Of a stretch of 11,196 nt of DNA, positions 1 to 7,009 are shown one piece after another. The stretch is from Nitrospira sp. (GTDB lineage: Bacteria > Nitrospirota > Nitrospiria > Nitrospirales > Nitrospiraceae), in contig JAAUPT010000025.1 in assembly GCA_012032965.1 (NCBI GenBank), forward strand, positions 1 to 11,196, read 5' to 3'. Under the pieces are notes generated by a model. That model was given only the letters and a program-made list of their open reading frames with translations, had not been told where the DNA came from and made no database searches. The position numbers and the translations under genes were made by a program. Within the stretch, counting starts at the first letter, position 1. Each line of letters opens with the position of its first letter.

Positions 1-3
1 TTA

Positions 4-18
4 GGTACGCTAAGCCAT
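4..18 (+). repeat. 15-base direct repeat shared with the DUF3015 gene end
   Basis: GGTACGCTAAGCCAT at 4-18 is identical to 992-1006. In the second copy the 15 bases cover the last codons and the TAA stop of the DUF3015 gene. By my rough estimate an exact 15-mer repeat is expected by chance less than once in ten windows of this size. It may be the tail of a second DUF3015 copy just left of the window. The flanks on the right do not match, and an in-frame TAG would stand at 2-4 unless a base is missing there, so the evidence is thin. Confidence 0.45.
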
Positions 19-444
19 AATGCAGAAGAAGGAGTATAGGTGTATACGTAATACCAGTCAATTTGAAATTTTGGCCCCTAAAGAAAGAAAAAAAAGAGTT
101 GACGGCCAATTTTAATTTTTTGCACTTACATATATATGTGTAATGTATTATAAATACATTTGGGAGCGCGTCATTATCAGGATTCCAATAGGGCGTAGCA
201 GGAGGATGAGAGGAGTCTTGCTTACGCCACCTTGTGGAGGGCAATGCCCGAACGAAGCTCGCAGAAAGTTTGGTTGCCATCCGTTGAGTCGATTTAGAAT
301 CGACGATGCCAGGAAAAAGTTGTTGCGCTCATCTGTGATTTGTCTATAATTGTCGGCCCACTTAAATTGGAACGAATAGTTCATGAAGCCGAACTTTTTT
401 TATCAACATCGTTAGTGAATTCGGCTATACTTCGGGTCGGTGTT

Positions 445-472
445 TTGGCAACGAGTAGTGGGTACTCATACT
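445..472 (+). promoter_or_regulatory. Possible sigma70-type promoter for the DUF3015 gene
   Basis: TTGGCA at 445-450 resembles a -35 box and CATACT at 467-472 a weak -10 box, 16 bases apart. Transcription would begin near 479, giving a very short leader before the ribosome binding site at 483-490. The match is only partial and A/T-rich DNA upstream offers other candidates, so this is tentative. Confidence 0.25.
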
Positions 473-482
473 AATTATCATT

Positions 483-490
483 GAGGAGGA
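483..490 (+). promoter_or_regulatory. Strong ribosome binding site of the DUF3015 gene
   Basis: GAGGAGGA lies three bases before ATG at 494. It is one of the two best Shine-Dalgarno sequences in the window and fixes the start codon of the exported DUF3015 protein. Confidence 0.75.
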
Positions 491-493
491 CTT

Positions 494-1001
494 ATGTCGA
501 AAAAAGTGCTCGTATTGGCTATCGCCGCCCTGTTCGGTGCTCAGGCGGGTCTGGCAATGGCGTCCAATCCAGACACGGGCCCAGGCTGCGGCTTAGGAAA
601 GTTGGCTTGGGGTGAGTACAAGGGCCAGAAGGAAATCGCCCCCCAGGTGCTGCAGGCGCCACGAACGGCACCTTGGCAGCCAGACGTTCGGCATCAGCTT
701 TGGAACCTCCGGTTGCACCAACGATGGCAAGATCATGAGCGAGCAGAAGACCACGATGTTTGCATCGTTGAACTTCGATGCGCTCTCTGCAGAGATGGCA
801 CAGGGGAAGGGCGAGCACTTAACCTCGCTTGCTACTCTGATGGGTGTTCCAGCAGATCGCCACGCAGAGTTCTTTGCCATGACCCAGGAGCGCTATACGT
901 CACTGGTTCAGGCTGGTGAGGCTTCTCCAGTCGCGTTGGTGAAGTCCCTCAATGATGCGATCGCGGGCCATCCGGTCCTCGCGCAAGCGTCGGTACGCTA
1001 A
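494..1001 (+). CDS. DUF3015 family exported protein, frame broken by two single-base losses
   Basis: Small secreted or periplasmic protein of unknown function. After correction it has 169 residues: a signal peptide (residues 1-23, basic MSKK then a hydrophobic core, cleavage probably after AMA), followed by the family signature NPDTGPGCGLGKLAW (25-39), GSQTFGISFGTSGCTNDG (62-79) and a helical C-terminal half containing GEHLTSLATLMGVP. Cys32 and Cys75 could form a disulfide. As read, the frame shifts at about 658-659 (GCGGCC reduced to GCGCC) and again at 675-676 (GGG reduced to GG). Restoring both bases joins frame 2 to frame 0 as QAATNGTLGSQTFG and makes the gene exactly 170 codons. The start is fixed by the strong ribosome binding site. 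It is followed by a terminator-like hairpin and then by the DUF4105 gene; from memory, these two families are often neighbours in other bacteria. Family call is confident, function unknown. Confidence 0.88.
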
Positions 1002-1009
1002 GCCATTCC

Positions 1010-1045
1010 AAGGGCCCTGGCAGAGATGTCAGGGCCCTTGTTGTC
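1010..1045 (+). terminator. Rho-independent-type hairpin after the DUF3015 gene
   Basis: A perfect 10-base inverted repeat, AAGGGCCCTG (1010-1019) and CAGGGCCCTT (1030-1039), can be extended by a G-T and a C-G pair to leave a six-base loop. It begins eight bases after the DUF3015 stop and is followed by TTGTTGTCT-like sequence, T-rich but not a clean T run. It probably ends or attenuates transcription before the DUF4105 gene at 1058, which would then depend on read-through. Confidence 0.7.
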
Positions 1046-1057
1046 TCGATTGACACT

Positions 1058-2962
1058 GTGGTACTTCCCCTTCTTGTCTTGCTTATTTCTTTGCTCGTCC
1101 CACTCTCTTCCAGCGCGCAGCAATCGGATCGTGCCCCGTACCTCACGCAACTCATCGCCCAGGCGAACCAAGAGAAACTCGCGGACCAGCGTGAATGGCA
1201 TCTGTTACTGCACTACCAGAAGGCATCTTTGGAGGGTATGAGAGCGAACAAGACGATCCTGGTTTCTTCATGTCTGCAAATGGGAAAACGGATCCGGTGG
1301 CCGAGCTTGCGGCGACTCTTGCACAATTCTTCTCTGCTGAATTAGTTGCCCGGTCACGACAGCCGGCTCAGTGTGCCTTTATTGCGCGGTATCATTGGCT
1401 CAAAGAGCAACTGAAGTTTGATCCGACTCGATTGCCACCTCTTGCCTGTGAGCGCTTTGATCGATGGTATGCAGATTTCGAAGTCGAGGCGATTTCTCTC
1501 ATTTTCCATCGGCATTCCTGAACAATCCGGCATCAATGTTCGGTCATACGTTGTTTCGTGTCGATCAAAAAGGCCAGACAGAACAGACCCGGATCCTTGC
1601 CTACAGTATCAACTTTGCCGCCGATGTTCCCGCCGGCGCCGGTCTGGCCTATCCCATACGGGGCATTTTCGGGAGTTACAAAGGATATTTCTCGACGATT
1701 CCCTATTACCTCAATGTGCAGAAATACCGTGATATCGAAAACCGCGATATTTGGGAATATCGCCTGAACCTTACGGAAACCCAATTGCGACGGTTTCTGA
1801 TGCATGCGTGGGAGCTGGGGAATGCCTATTTCGACTATTTTTTCTTCAAAGAGAACTGCTCCTACCACATTCTGGCGTTGCTCGATTACGCCGATCCCAG
1901 TTTGCATTTGACGGATGAGTTTCTGTTGTGGACCGTTCCGGCTGATACTGTCCGATTGATTGTGTCAAAACCAGGCCTGTATCGCACATTACCTATCGCC
2001 CTTCCCGCAGTACCGTCATCAAGCGCAAGCGAGAATTCTTATCGGCTGAAGAACGGGGCTTGGCCCATCGAATCACGCAAGATCTCACGGAGCTCGACGC
2101 GCCGTTGTTCACTGGATTGAATCCCCCACGGCAAGCCTTCGTCCTTGATCTCGCATCCGACTATCTGCGGTACCGAATCGACACGACCAATTCTCCGAAG
2201 CCGGAGTGGAAGGAGCGGAACCGTGAAGTACTGAAGACTCGGAGTCAACTCCGGATTCCATCTGAGGAGTTTACCGTACGCCCCTTTGCCAAGCAGCCTG
2301 AGCTTGGCCATAAAATGTTCAGGGCTGCCCTTGGGGGAGGTTGGAGAAACAACGATACCTTTGAGGAGGCGACTTTTCGGGGAGGATATCATGACTTACT
2401 CGATCCGGAGATTGGGTATACGCCCGATGCTCAGATCGAGATGGCCTCCATCACGGTCAGACACTACAACCGAGCGGACCAGACACGGGTAGAACGGGCC
2501 ACATTGCTGAATCTTCTGTCACTCTCGCCCATCGACTCCGTTTTTCACGCCCCATCCTGGAAGCTTCACATTGGGATGAACACCATCCGGCATAACGATT
2601 GTCGACTCTGCAGCAACGGCTTCTTCAATAGTGGAATCGGTGGGGCGAAGGAGCTGCGGCTGTTGAAACGGGAGGTTCTCTTCGCGTTTGCCGAAGTGGA
2701 AGGCAACGTCAGCGGCGCCTATGATGAAATGCATCGAGTCGGAGGAGGCGGAACAGTCGGGATGCTGGCCGATATTACAGAGCATTGGAAGTTGATGGCG
2801 ACCGGGTCGTATTTAAAATTTCCATTGGGCGACAGGTCCGACGATTTCCATGGTAATGTTGGATCTCGCCTGGCACTGGCTAGGAATTGGGCAGTGAGGA
2901 TCGAGTACAACCATCGCGATCACGACAATGACGTTCTCTTCAGTGTGCAAGCATTCTTCTGA
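1058..2962 (+). CDS. DUF4105 (Lnb N-terminal periplasmic domain-like) protein, frame broken three times
   Basis: Large exported protein, 635 residues after correction. It starts at GTG with a signal peptide (residues 1-20, ending SSSA before QQSDR). The DUF4105 core spans roughly 45-300, with GGYESEQDDPGFF (59-71), FPSAFLNNPASMFGHTLFRV (150-169) and KENCSYHILALLDYAD (265-280). The conserved His164 and Cys268/His271 look like catalytic or structural residues; this is inference. The C-terminal 250 residues have alternating short strands and end in Phe, which suits an outer-membrane beta-barrel end. The frame is lost at 1222-1223 (GGG to GG), 1502-1505 (T5 to T4) and about 1985 (one base missing, probably CGCCAC to CGCAC). 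Frames step 2, 1, 0, 2, each by one lost base, and the corrected length is exactly 636 codons. No good Shine-Dalgarno is visible. Family is sure; biochemical role unknown. Confidence 0.87.
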
Positions 2963-3037
2963 TTCATTGAGTTGAGCAGAGTGAGTGCAGAGAGCCGCCT
3001 CTTTCTTCTCTGAGGTCGATTCCGTTATGCTCATCCG

Positions 3038-3805
3038 GTGAGCTTCCTCGACCAATTCTTCGTCTATTATCCCGAGCCATGGCAAGATAGAGAGTGGGCA
3101 CGAGAGACTGGATTGCCGCTTGAAGATGTATGGTTTCAGACCTCTGACGGCGCGCGATTGTTCGGTTGGTACGTTGAGGCGGCTGCCGACCGTCCCGTCA
3201 TGCTCTGGTGCCATGGGAATGCAGGCAACATCATCAATCGCCTTGATAATCTCAGGCTCCTGTACCAGATGGGGCTGTCCGTGTTCTTGTTCGACTATCG
3301 CGGATATGGGAAGAGTCAGACTATCCGCCCCACAGAAAAAGGGTTCTACAACGATGCCTATGCGGCCTACGACTATCTCACGCGAATCAGGAAGATTCGT
3401 CCTGAACGAATGGTCCTGTTTGGGCGATCGCTAGGAGCCTCTGTCGCAGGCGAACTCGCAGCCCAACGGCCTGCCTCTGGCTTGATCCTGGAGTCGTCGT
3501 TCCCCTCAATCGAAGCAGTTGCCAAAGTGCATTACGGGGGATTCCCTGCTCATTGGTTCCTTGGGGCGCAGTTTCGATTGGTCGATCGTCTGCCACATCT
3601 TTCGCTGCCGAAACTGATTATTCACGGGGACAAAGACGATATCATCCCCGTTGAGCTAGGGCGCCAAGTCTATGATGTGGCGAAACCACCTAAGGAATGG
3701 TTTGGTATTCCCGGTGCCAATCATAACGACACCTATGCGGTGGGTGGGACGGCTTACTTCCGTCGACTTGCGGAGTTCGTCAGAAAAGCACTTGTTGCCT
3801 ACTAA
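3038..3805 (+). CDS. Alpha/beta hydrolase, serine type (BEM46/YqiA-like)
   Basis: Serine hydrolase of 255 residues with the complete alpha/beta hydrolase pattern: an oxyanion-hole motif WCHGNAGN (57-64), FDYRGYGKS (85-93), the nucleophile elbow GRSLG with Ser131, the acid in HGDKDDIIP (Asp200) and the catalytic His in GANHND (His229). Substrate cannot be predicted; relatives are esterases or thioesterase-like enzymes, often held at the membrane by an N-terminal helix. No such helix is visible here. The start is uncertain: GTG 3038 has no Shine-Dalgarno, whereas ATG at 3027 lies 11 bases after GAGG and would give MLIRVSFLDQFF if one G were restored at 3037-3038. It lies 75 bases after the DUF4105 gene and converges with the zinc-ribbon gene. 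Confidence 0.9.
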   Translation: MSFLDQFFVYYPEPWQDREWARETGLPLEDVWFQTSDGARLFGWYVEAAADRPVMLWCHGNAGNIINRLDNLRLLYQMGLSVFLFDYRGYGKSQTIRPTEKGFYNDAYAAYDYLTRIRKIRPERMVLFGRSLGASVAGELAAQRPASGLILESSFPSIEAVAKVHYGGFPAHWFLGAQFRLVDRLPHLSLPKLIIHGDKDDIIPVELGRQVYDVAKPPKEWFGIPGANHNDTYAVGGTAYFRRLAEFVRKALVAY

Positions 3806-3841
3806 AGGGCATTGTCTCTGATTGAAAGGAATGACGTTGAG

Positions 3842-4246
3842 TTACCGTTTCGCCTCTGGTGGCGGCCAGTTCATTTCCGTGTGCCGGCCACAGTAGTAGC
3901 ACAAGAGGCGGTACCGTGCTTTGCGCCGTGGATTGGGCAAGGAAACAAAGGTAATAGGAGTCTCATCGAAGGGGCAGGTCGGCTGTTCGTGAAGGAGATG
4001 GGTTTCCGCCATCAATGTGATGGAGGCGATATCCCATAGAGGTTGGTGTTCCTCTTTCCCGGTAATCTTCTCAACGGTGTGACATCGTTCGCAAGTGGCT
4101 TCGTAGCTCTTAATGCGAGCACTGTGCAAGGTCTGATCAGCCACGTCCATTGGTCCGCCGCAGCCAGGCTTGGTGCAGGTGACATGTTCATGCTGCAGCG
4201 CCTGCACAAACCTCCGATGCTGCTCCCGTTCCTGATCAGATTTCAT
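3842..4246 (-). CDS. Putative zinc-ribbon protein, function unknown
   Basis: Protein of 134 residues that I do not recognise as a named family. It contains one clear zinc ribbon, CTKPGC (Cys24, Cys29) paired with CERC (Cys52, Cys55). A second, incomplete one follows: CPFDETP (Cys91) with CYYC (Cys116, Cys119); Asp94 or His121 might complete it. The N-terminus is helical and charged (MKSDQEREQHRRF), the C-terminus basic with a proline-rich tail. There is no signal peptide or membrane segment, so it is probably cytoplasmic, and the double ribbon suggests nucleic-acid or protein binding. The start is fixed by a strong Shine-Dalgarno. It is last in the - strand series, 125 bases after the SDR gene, so it may have its own promoter. 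The frame is also open for 36 codons upstream without an ATG. Confidence 0.72.
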   Translation of the reverse strand: MKSDQEREQHRRFVQALQHEHVTCTKPGCGGPMDVADQTLHSARIKSYEATCERCHTVEKITGKEEHQPLWDIASITLMAETHLLHEQPTCPFDETPITFVSLPNPRRKARYRLLCYYCGRHTEMNWPPPEAKR

Positions 4247-4253
4247 GTCAGGT

Positions 4254-4259
4254 CCTCCT
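4254..4259 (-). promoter_or_regulatory. Ribosome binding site of the zinc-ribbon gene
   Basis: AGGAGG on the - strand, seven bases before the ATG ending at 4246. A perfect Shine-Dalgarno at good spacing; it decides the start against the open frame that continues upstream to 4357. Confidence 0.7.
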
Positions 4260-4371
4260 GAGTTTAGATATCCTGTTCCTTTTCCCTTCTCAAGAATCGG
4301 ATCCAGGTTGGCTTCCCTGTATCTATCGATCAGTCCCGCAATATCATTTCTCCCTCACTTCTCTCACACCT

Positions 4372-5105
4372 TCATATTCCCCAGGCTCCACTGATTTGGA
4401 TATTCGCACCATTCACGTAGCGTGCATCGTCACTGAGTAAAAAACGGACTGCTGCGACTGTATCGTCCACGGTACCGATGTAGCCGGCGGGAATCCGTTT
4501 AGTCATAGCCGCAAGTTCCTGAGGAGGAGCGCTACCGGAATCGATAAAGCCGGGGGAGATGGCGTTGACGGTAATGCCGTGGGGCGCCAAGAGTTTGGCT
4601 AACGTGCGTGTGAGGATGAGCACGCCTGCCTTGGCGATGTAATGGGCGGTCACGTCTGGTTGGGCTTCCATCTGATCCGCATTGGCCATGCTGAAGTTGA
4701 TGATGTGGCCTGCCTTGCGGGCCTTCATGCCCGGTGCAACAGCTTGCGCAAGATAGAAAATGGGATGCAGGTTGCCGTCGAACATGTCCTTCCATCCCTC
4801 GATGGTTTCGTCGAACAGATTGACTCGATGATAGGGGCCTGCGCCGTTGATCAAGGCGTCGATTCGACCCCATTCTTTTTCAACCTGTGTAACCATGCCC
4901 GTGGCTGCCGTTGGGTCAGACACATCGCAACGGACGGCCAGCGCCTGCCCCCCTCGGGCCGTGATGTCTTGTACGGTTTTTGAGCCTCCGCTTTGCTGGT
5001 TCGGTAGCAGATGGCGACCTTCCACTGCCTGGCAGCAAGGTCCAGGGCTATACCTCGTCCGATACCTTTCGCTCCTCCAGTGATGAGTGCAACGCGTTGG
5101 GTCAT
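4372..5105 (-). CDS. SDR-family NAD(P)-dependent oxidoreductase, one frameshift
   Basis: Classical short-chain dehydrogenase/reductase, 244 residues after correction, the usual length. Visible features: TGGAKGIG cofactor loop (9-16), DVSD (61-64), NGAG (87-90, normally NNAG), Asn112, and the catalytic Ser139, Tyr156 and Lys160 (YIAK), then SPGFID (185-190). The C-terminus VNGANIQISGAWGI resembles FabG-like reductases. CYRTS (34-38), lacking an acidic residue at the end of the second strand, favours NADP(H); the substrate is unknown. The frame is lost at 4977-4981, a run of five T on the + strand that should be six: frame A reads EAQK and frame B continues TVQDITARGG. With one base restored the gene is exactly 245 codons. 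The start is ATG 5105, MTQRVALITGG, with GAGGGA upstream. It follows the DUF2064 gene by 31 bases and is probably in the same operon. Confidence 0.9.
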
Positions 5106-5136
5106 GTAGTCCCTCGGATGAATAGTTGGTGAGATA

Positions 5137-5889
5137 TTATGCTCTCGAACGAAGTCGTTTGGCGAGTGTCTGTAGCACACCGGCTGTACGATCTGAAAAC
5201 ATCCGCTCCTGTTTCGGCTTTTTGGTCTCGGCGGTGCATGCTTCAATCAGCGCTTCAAGATCCGCGAGGGTATCGACGTCACGCCAGGGCTGTAGCAAGG
5301 CAGTCTTAAGACCGACATTGGCGGCTTTCTCTTGTGTATGTCTCAAGACCTGATCGGTTGACCAGGGGATATCAGTGAAGAGTTCTGGGATTGTCCGGTT
5401 CATCCCAATCAGATAATAGCCTCCATCCATGGCTGGACCGAGAACGAGATCGTGTTGGTCTAGCAGAGTGAGCGCCTGTTTGAAATGTTCAAGTGGCACG
5501 GTCGGTACGTCTGTCCCGATGAGTACGGTTCGGCGATAACCACGCGAAAACATCGTTTCAATAGCCTGATGCATGCGCGCGCCAAGGTTATCTCCGACTT
5601 GATCGATCAAGATGACCCCTTGTCGTTCTTCCATGATCTTGAAAAACACGTGGCTACTAGATGGTGCGCAGGCGAGATAGCGATCCATCGACAATTTCAG
5701 CTTCCCGACGGCGGTCTTTGTCCGTTCCAGCGTATCGAGCACAAAGCTGCCGTGGAGTGTAGCTGCTTCGTCGGGAGTCAGCGCTGGGCAGAGCCGCGTC
5801 TTTACCTGCCCAGGAATCGGGGCTTTGGCGAAGATGACGAAGGCGGTGCGGAGAGCTGCGTCCTGCCTGCCGGAATGAGAAGTCGACAT
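5137..5889 (-). CDS. DUF2064/TIGR04282 family glycosyltransferase
   Basis: Nucleotide-sugar-transferase-fold protein of 250 residues, intact. The pattern of the family is complete: FAKAPIPGQVKTRLCPAL (20-37), binding the nucleotide phosphate through Lys22, Lys30 and Arg32; GTDVPT (125-130), the metal/sugar site; GPAMDGGYYLIG (151-162); PWS (175-177); and WRDVDT (202-207). Databases label the family 'arsenosugar biosynthesis glycosyltransferase', but no arsenic methyltransferase or arsenosugar radical SAM gene is visible here, so that name is unsafe. It starts three bases after the GT2 gene stop and has little Shine-Dalgarno of its own, which suggests translational coupling. The pair probably builds one glycosylated product. 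The last 30 residues (from ETKKPKQERM) are basic and lie beyond the fold. Confidence 0.9.
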   Translation of the reverse strand: MSTSHSGRQDAALRTAFVIFAKAPIPGQVKTRLCPALTPDEAATLHGSFVLDTLERTKTAVGKLKLSMDRYLACAPSSSHVFFKIMEERQGVILIDQVGDNLGARMHQAIETMFSRGYRRTVLIGTDVPTVPLEHFKQALTLLDQHDLVLGPAMDGGYYLIGMNRTIPELFTDIPWSTDQVLRHTQEKAANVGLKTALLQPWRDVDTLADLEALIEACTAETKKPKQERMFSDRTAGVLQTLAKRLRSRA

Positions 5890-5892
5890 GTG

Positions 5893-6588
5893 CTATCGCA
5901 CCGCGTAGTAGACACGAGCAAGTTGATGCGGGCTCACTCCTGCCCAGTACAGCAAGCGCAACGTCCACATGAGGAGAACGGTTCTCAGCGGGCCTTGTGT
6001 ATCCCATCGTCTGAAGGAGGTCACGACGGTGTCCCGGAGCGCCATAATGCCACCGGCTTGCTGTAAGCGCCTGCTGAATTCGATATCTTCCATCAGCGGA
6101 ATCTCACTGAAACCGCCGAGCATCTCGAATACTTCACGGCGCACAAAGAGGGCCTGATCGCCGGTGGCAATCCTCGTCAGGCGCGACCGGCGATTCATGA
6201 AGGAACTGATGACTTGGCTCCATGGCGAAGAGCTATCAAACCGGACGTCAAAACGTCCTCCCACGACGGATGGACTGGTTAAGGCCAATCCAACAATCCG
6301 TTCTGTTTGTGGCGGAAGTTGAGTGTCGGCATGCAAGAAGAGGAGAACCTCACTCTGACTGGCCTTCGCGCCTTCATTCATTTGGCATGCGCGCCCTCGA
6401 GGTGACGTGATGACACGGGCGTTGGCCGTGCTGGCGCAAAATTCCTGAGCAAGAGCAAGAGTGCCATCGGCACTGCCTCCGTCAACGACGATGATCTCGG
6501 CGGGAGCAGAGGCCGATAGGCACGCAAGGGTCTGGGGTAGGCTCCGTTCTTCGTTAAACGTTGGGATGATGACGGAGATCGTCACCAT
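5893..6588 (-). CDS. TIGR04283 family GT2 glycosyltransferase
   Basis: Family 2 glycosyltransferase of 231 residues. GT-A fold motifs in order: SVIIPTFNEE (5-14), VVDGGSADGT (34-43) for nucleotide binding, LHADT (85-89) in place of the DxD metal site, GDQALFVRR (143-151), MEDIEFSRR (166-174) with the likely catalytic acid, and FRRW (192-195), equivalent to the QxxRW region. The C-terminus (about 200-215, LRTVLLMWTLRLLYWAG) is hydrophobic and may touch the membrane. I chose ATG 6588 because the protein then begins MVTISVIIPTFNE like its relatives; the longer frame to 6657 would run into the preceding gene. It lies five bases after the membrane-protein stop and three before the DUF2064 gene. 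Acceptor and donor are unknown; the arsenosugar label of the family is not supported by context. Confidence 0.9.
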   Translation of the reverse strand: MVTISVIIPTFNEERSLPQTLACLSASAPAEIIVVDGGSADGTLALAQEFCASTANARVITSPRGRACQMNEGAKASQSEVLLFLHADTQLPPQTERIVGLALTSPSVVGGRFDVRFDSSSPWSQVISSFMNRRSRLTRIATGDQALFVRREVFEMLGGFSEIPLMEDIEFSRRLQQAGGIMALRDTVVTSFRRWDTQGPLRTVLLMWTLRLLYWAGVSPHQLARVYYAVR

Positions 6589-6593
6589 GGAGA

Positions 6594-7007
6594 TCACGTT
6601 GTAGGTTTCTTCGGTTCGACGAACATGAAGTACATGACAATGATGATTGTACCCCAAAAAAGCATCTGCTTGTGCCAGAACAGGACTTCCCCATACTGAA
6701 AGAGGACTAAGGCTAAGGTGATCGCAATGCCCATAACTCCATAGCGGATGCCTGGAGTTTCAATGGCTGCATTAGCCCAAATCGTCAGGCCACCGAAATA
6801 GATGAGAAACGGCACCTCATTGATTTCGAATCCGCCGCTGATGGAGAGGAAGATATTCAAAAAGCCGATGAACATCAGCGCGGTCCCGATCATCAGGCCG
6901 ATGACGTGGACTTGGTGCTCATTTCCGCCTTCGTGCTCTCTCGGCTCGGATGGAGGCGCTGGGCGCAACGGTTCGTTGTGAGGAGGTGGCAGATCAGATG
7001 GAGCCAT
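6594..7007 (-). CDS. Small membrane protein with four predicted helices, unknown function
   Basis: Protein of 137 residues that I do not recognise. The N-terminal 30 residues are rich in proline and charged residues (PPPHNEPLRPAPPSEPREHE) and probably face the cytoplasm. Four hydrophobic segments follow at about 34-56, 65-82, 89-110 and 113-130, ending in a short basic tail EPKKPTT. There are no cysteines and no obvious catalytic motif. The start ATG lies two bases after the corrected dCTP deaminase stop (TAA-CT-ATG) with no clear Shine-Dalgarno, so translation is probably coupled. It ends five bases before the GT2 gene and could help anchor or supply the two glycosyltransferases, but that rests only on position. 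Confidence 0.75.
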   Translation of the reverse strand: MAPSDLPPPHNEPLRPAPPSEPREHEGGNEHQVHVIGLMIGTALMFIGFLNIFLSISGGFEINEVPFLIYFGGLTIWANAAIETPGIRYGVMGIAITLALVLFQYGEVLFWHKQMLFWGTIIIVMYFMFVEPKKPTT

Positions 7008-7009
7008 AG

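Larger units (their letters stand above)
1..493. other. A/T-rich intergenic region without a supported gene
   Basis: About 490 bases without a convincing gene. The first 180 bases are clearly richer in A and T than the rest, with A runs near 83-95, T runs near 115-121 and an alternating TA stretch at 130-137. Short palindromes are present: 239-249 (GGGCA-A-TGCCC) and 288-304 (GTCGATT, 3-base loop, AATCGAC). A looser inverted pair, AGCCGAA at 387-393 and TTCGGCT at 420-426, lies just upstream of the first gene. The - strand is open from 384 to 148 (78 codons), but the ATG has no Shine-Dalgarno sequence and I recognise no family, so I do not call it. The left end carries 15 bases also found at the end of the DUF3015 gene. 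Confidence 0.6.

Noticed and set aside
148..384. 78-codon - strand frame as a gene
   Set aside because: No Shine-Dalgarno before its ATG, A/T-rich setting and no family I recognise; reported only as a finding.
1058..2120. Programmed ribosomal frameshifting as the cause of the DUF4105 breaks
   Set aside because: Three breaks in one gene and eight more elsewhere, in differing contexts (G, T, C runs), without a common slippery site; base loss explains all.
2988..3012. Hairpin CAGAGA/TCTCTG after the DUF4105 gene as a terminator
   Set aside because: Only six pairs, 13-base loop and no T run.
5485..6066. Long + strand open frame of 193 codons
   Set aside because: It is antisense to the two glycosyltransferases, which have full family motifs; its own translation shows no domain.
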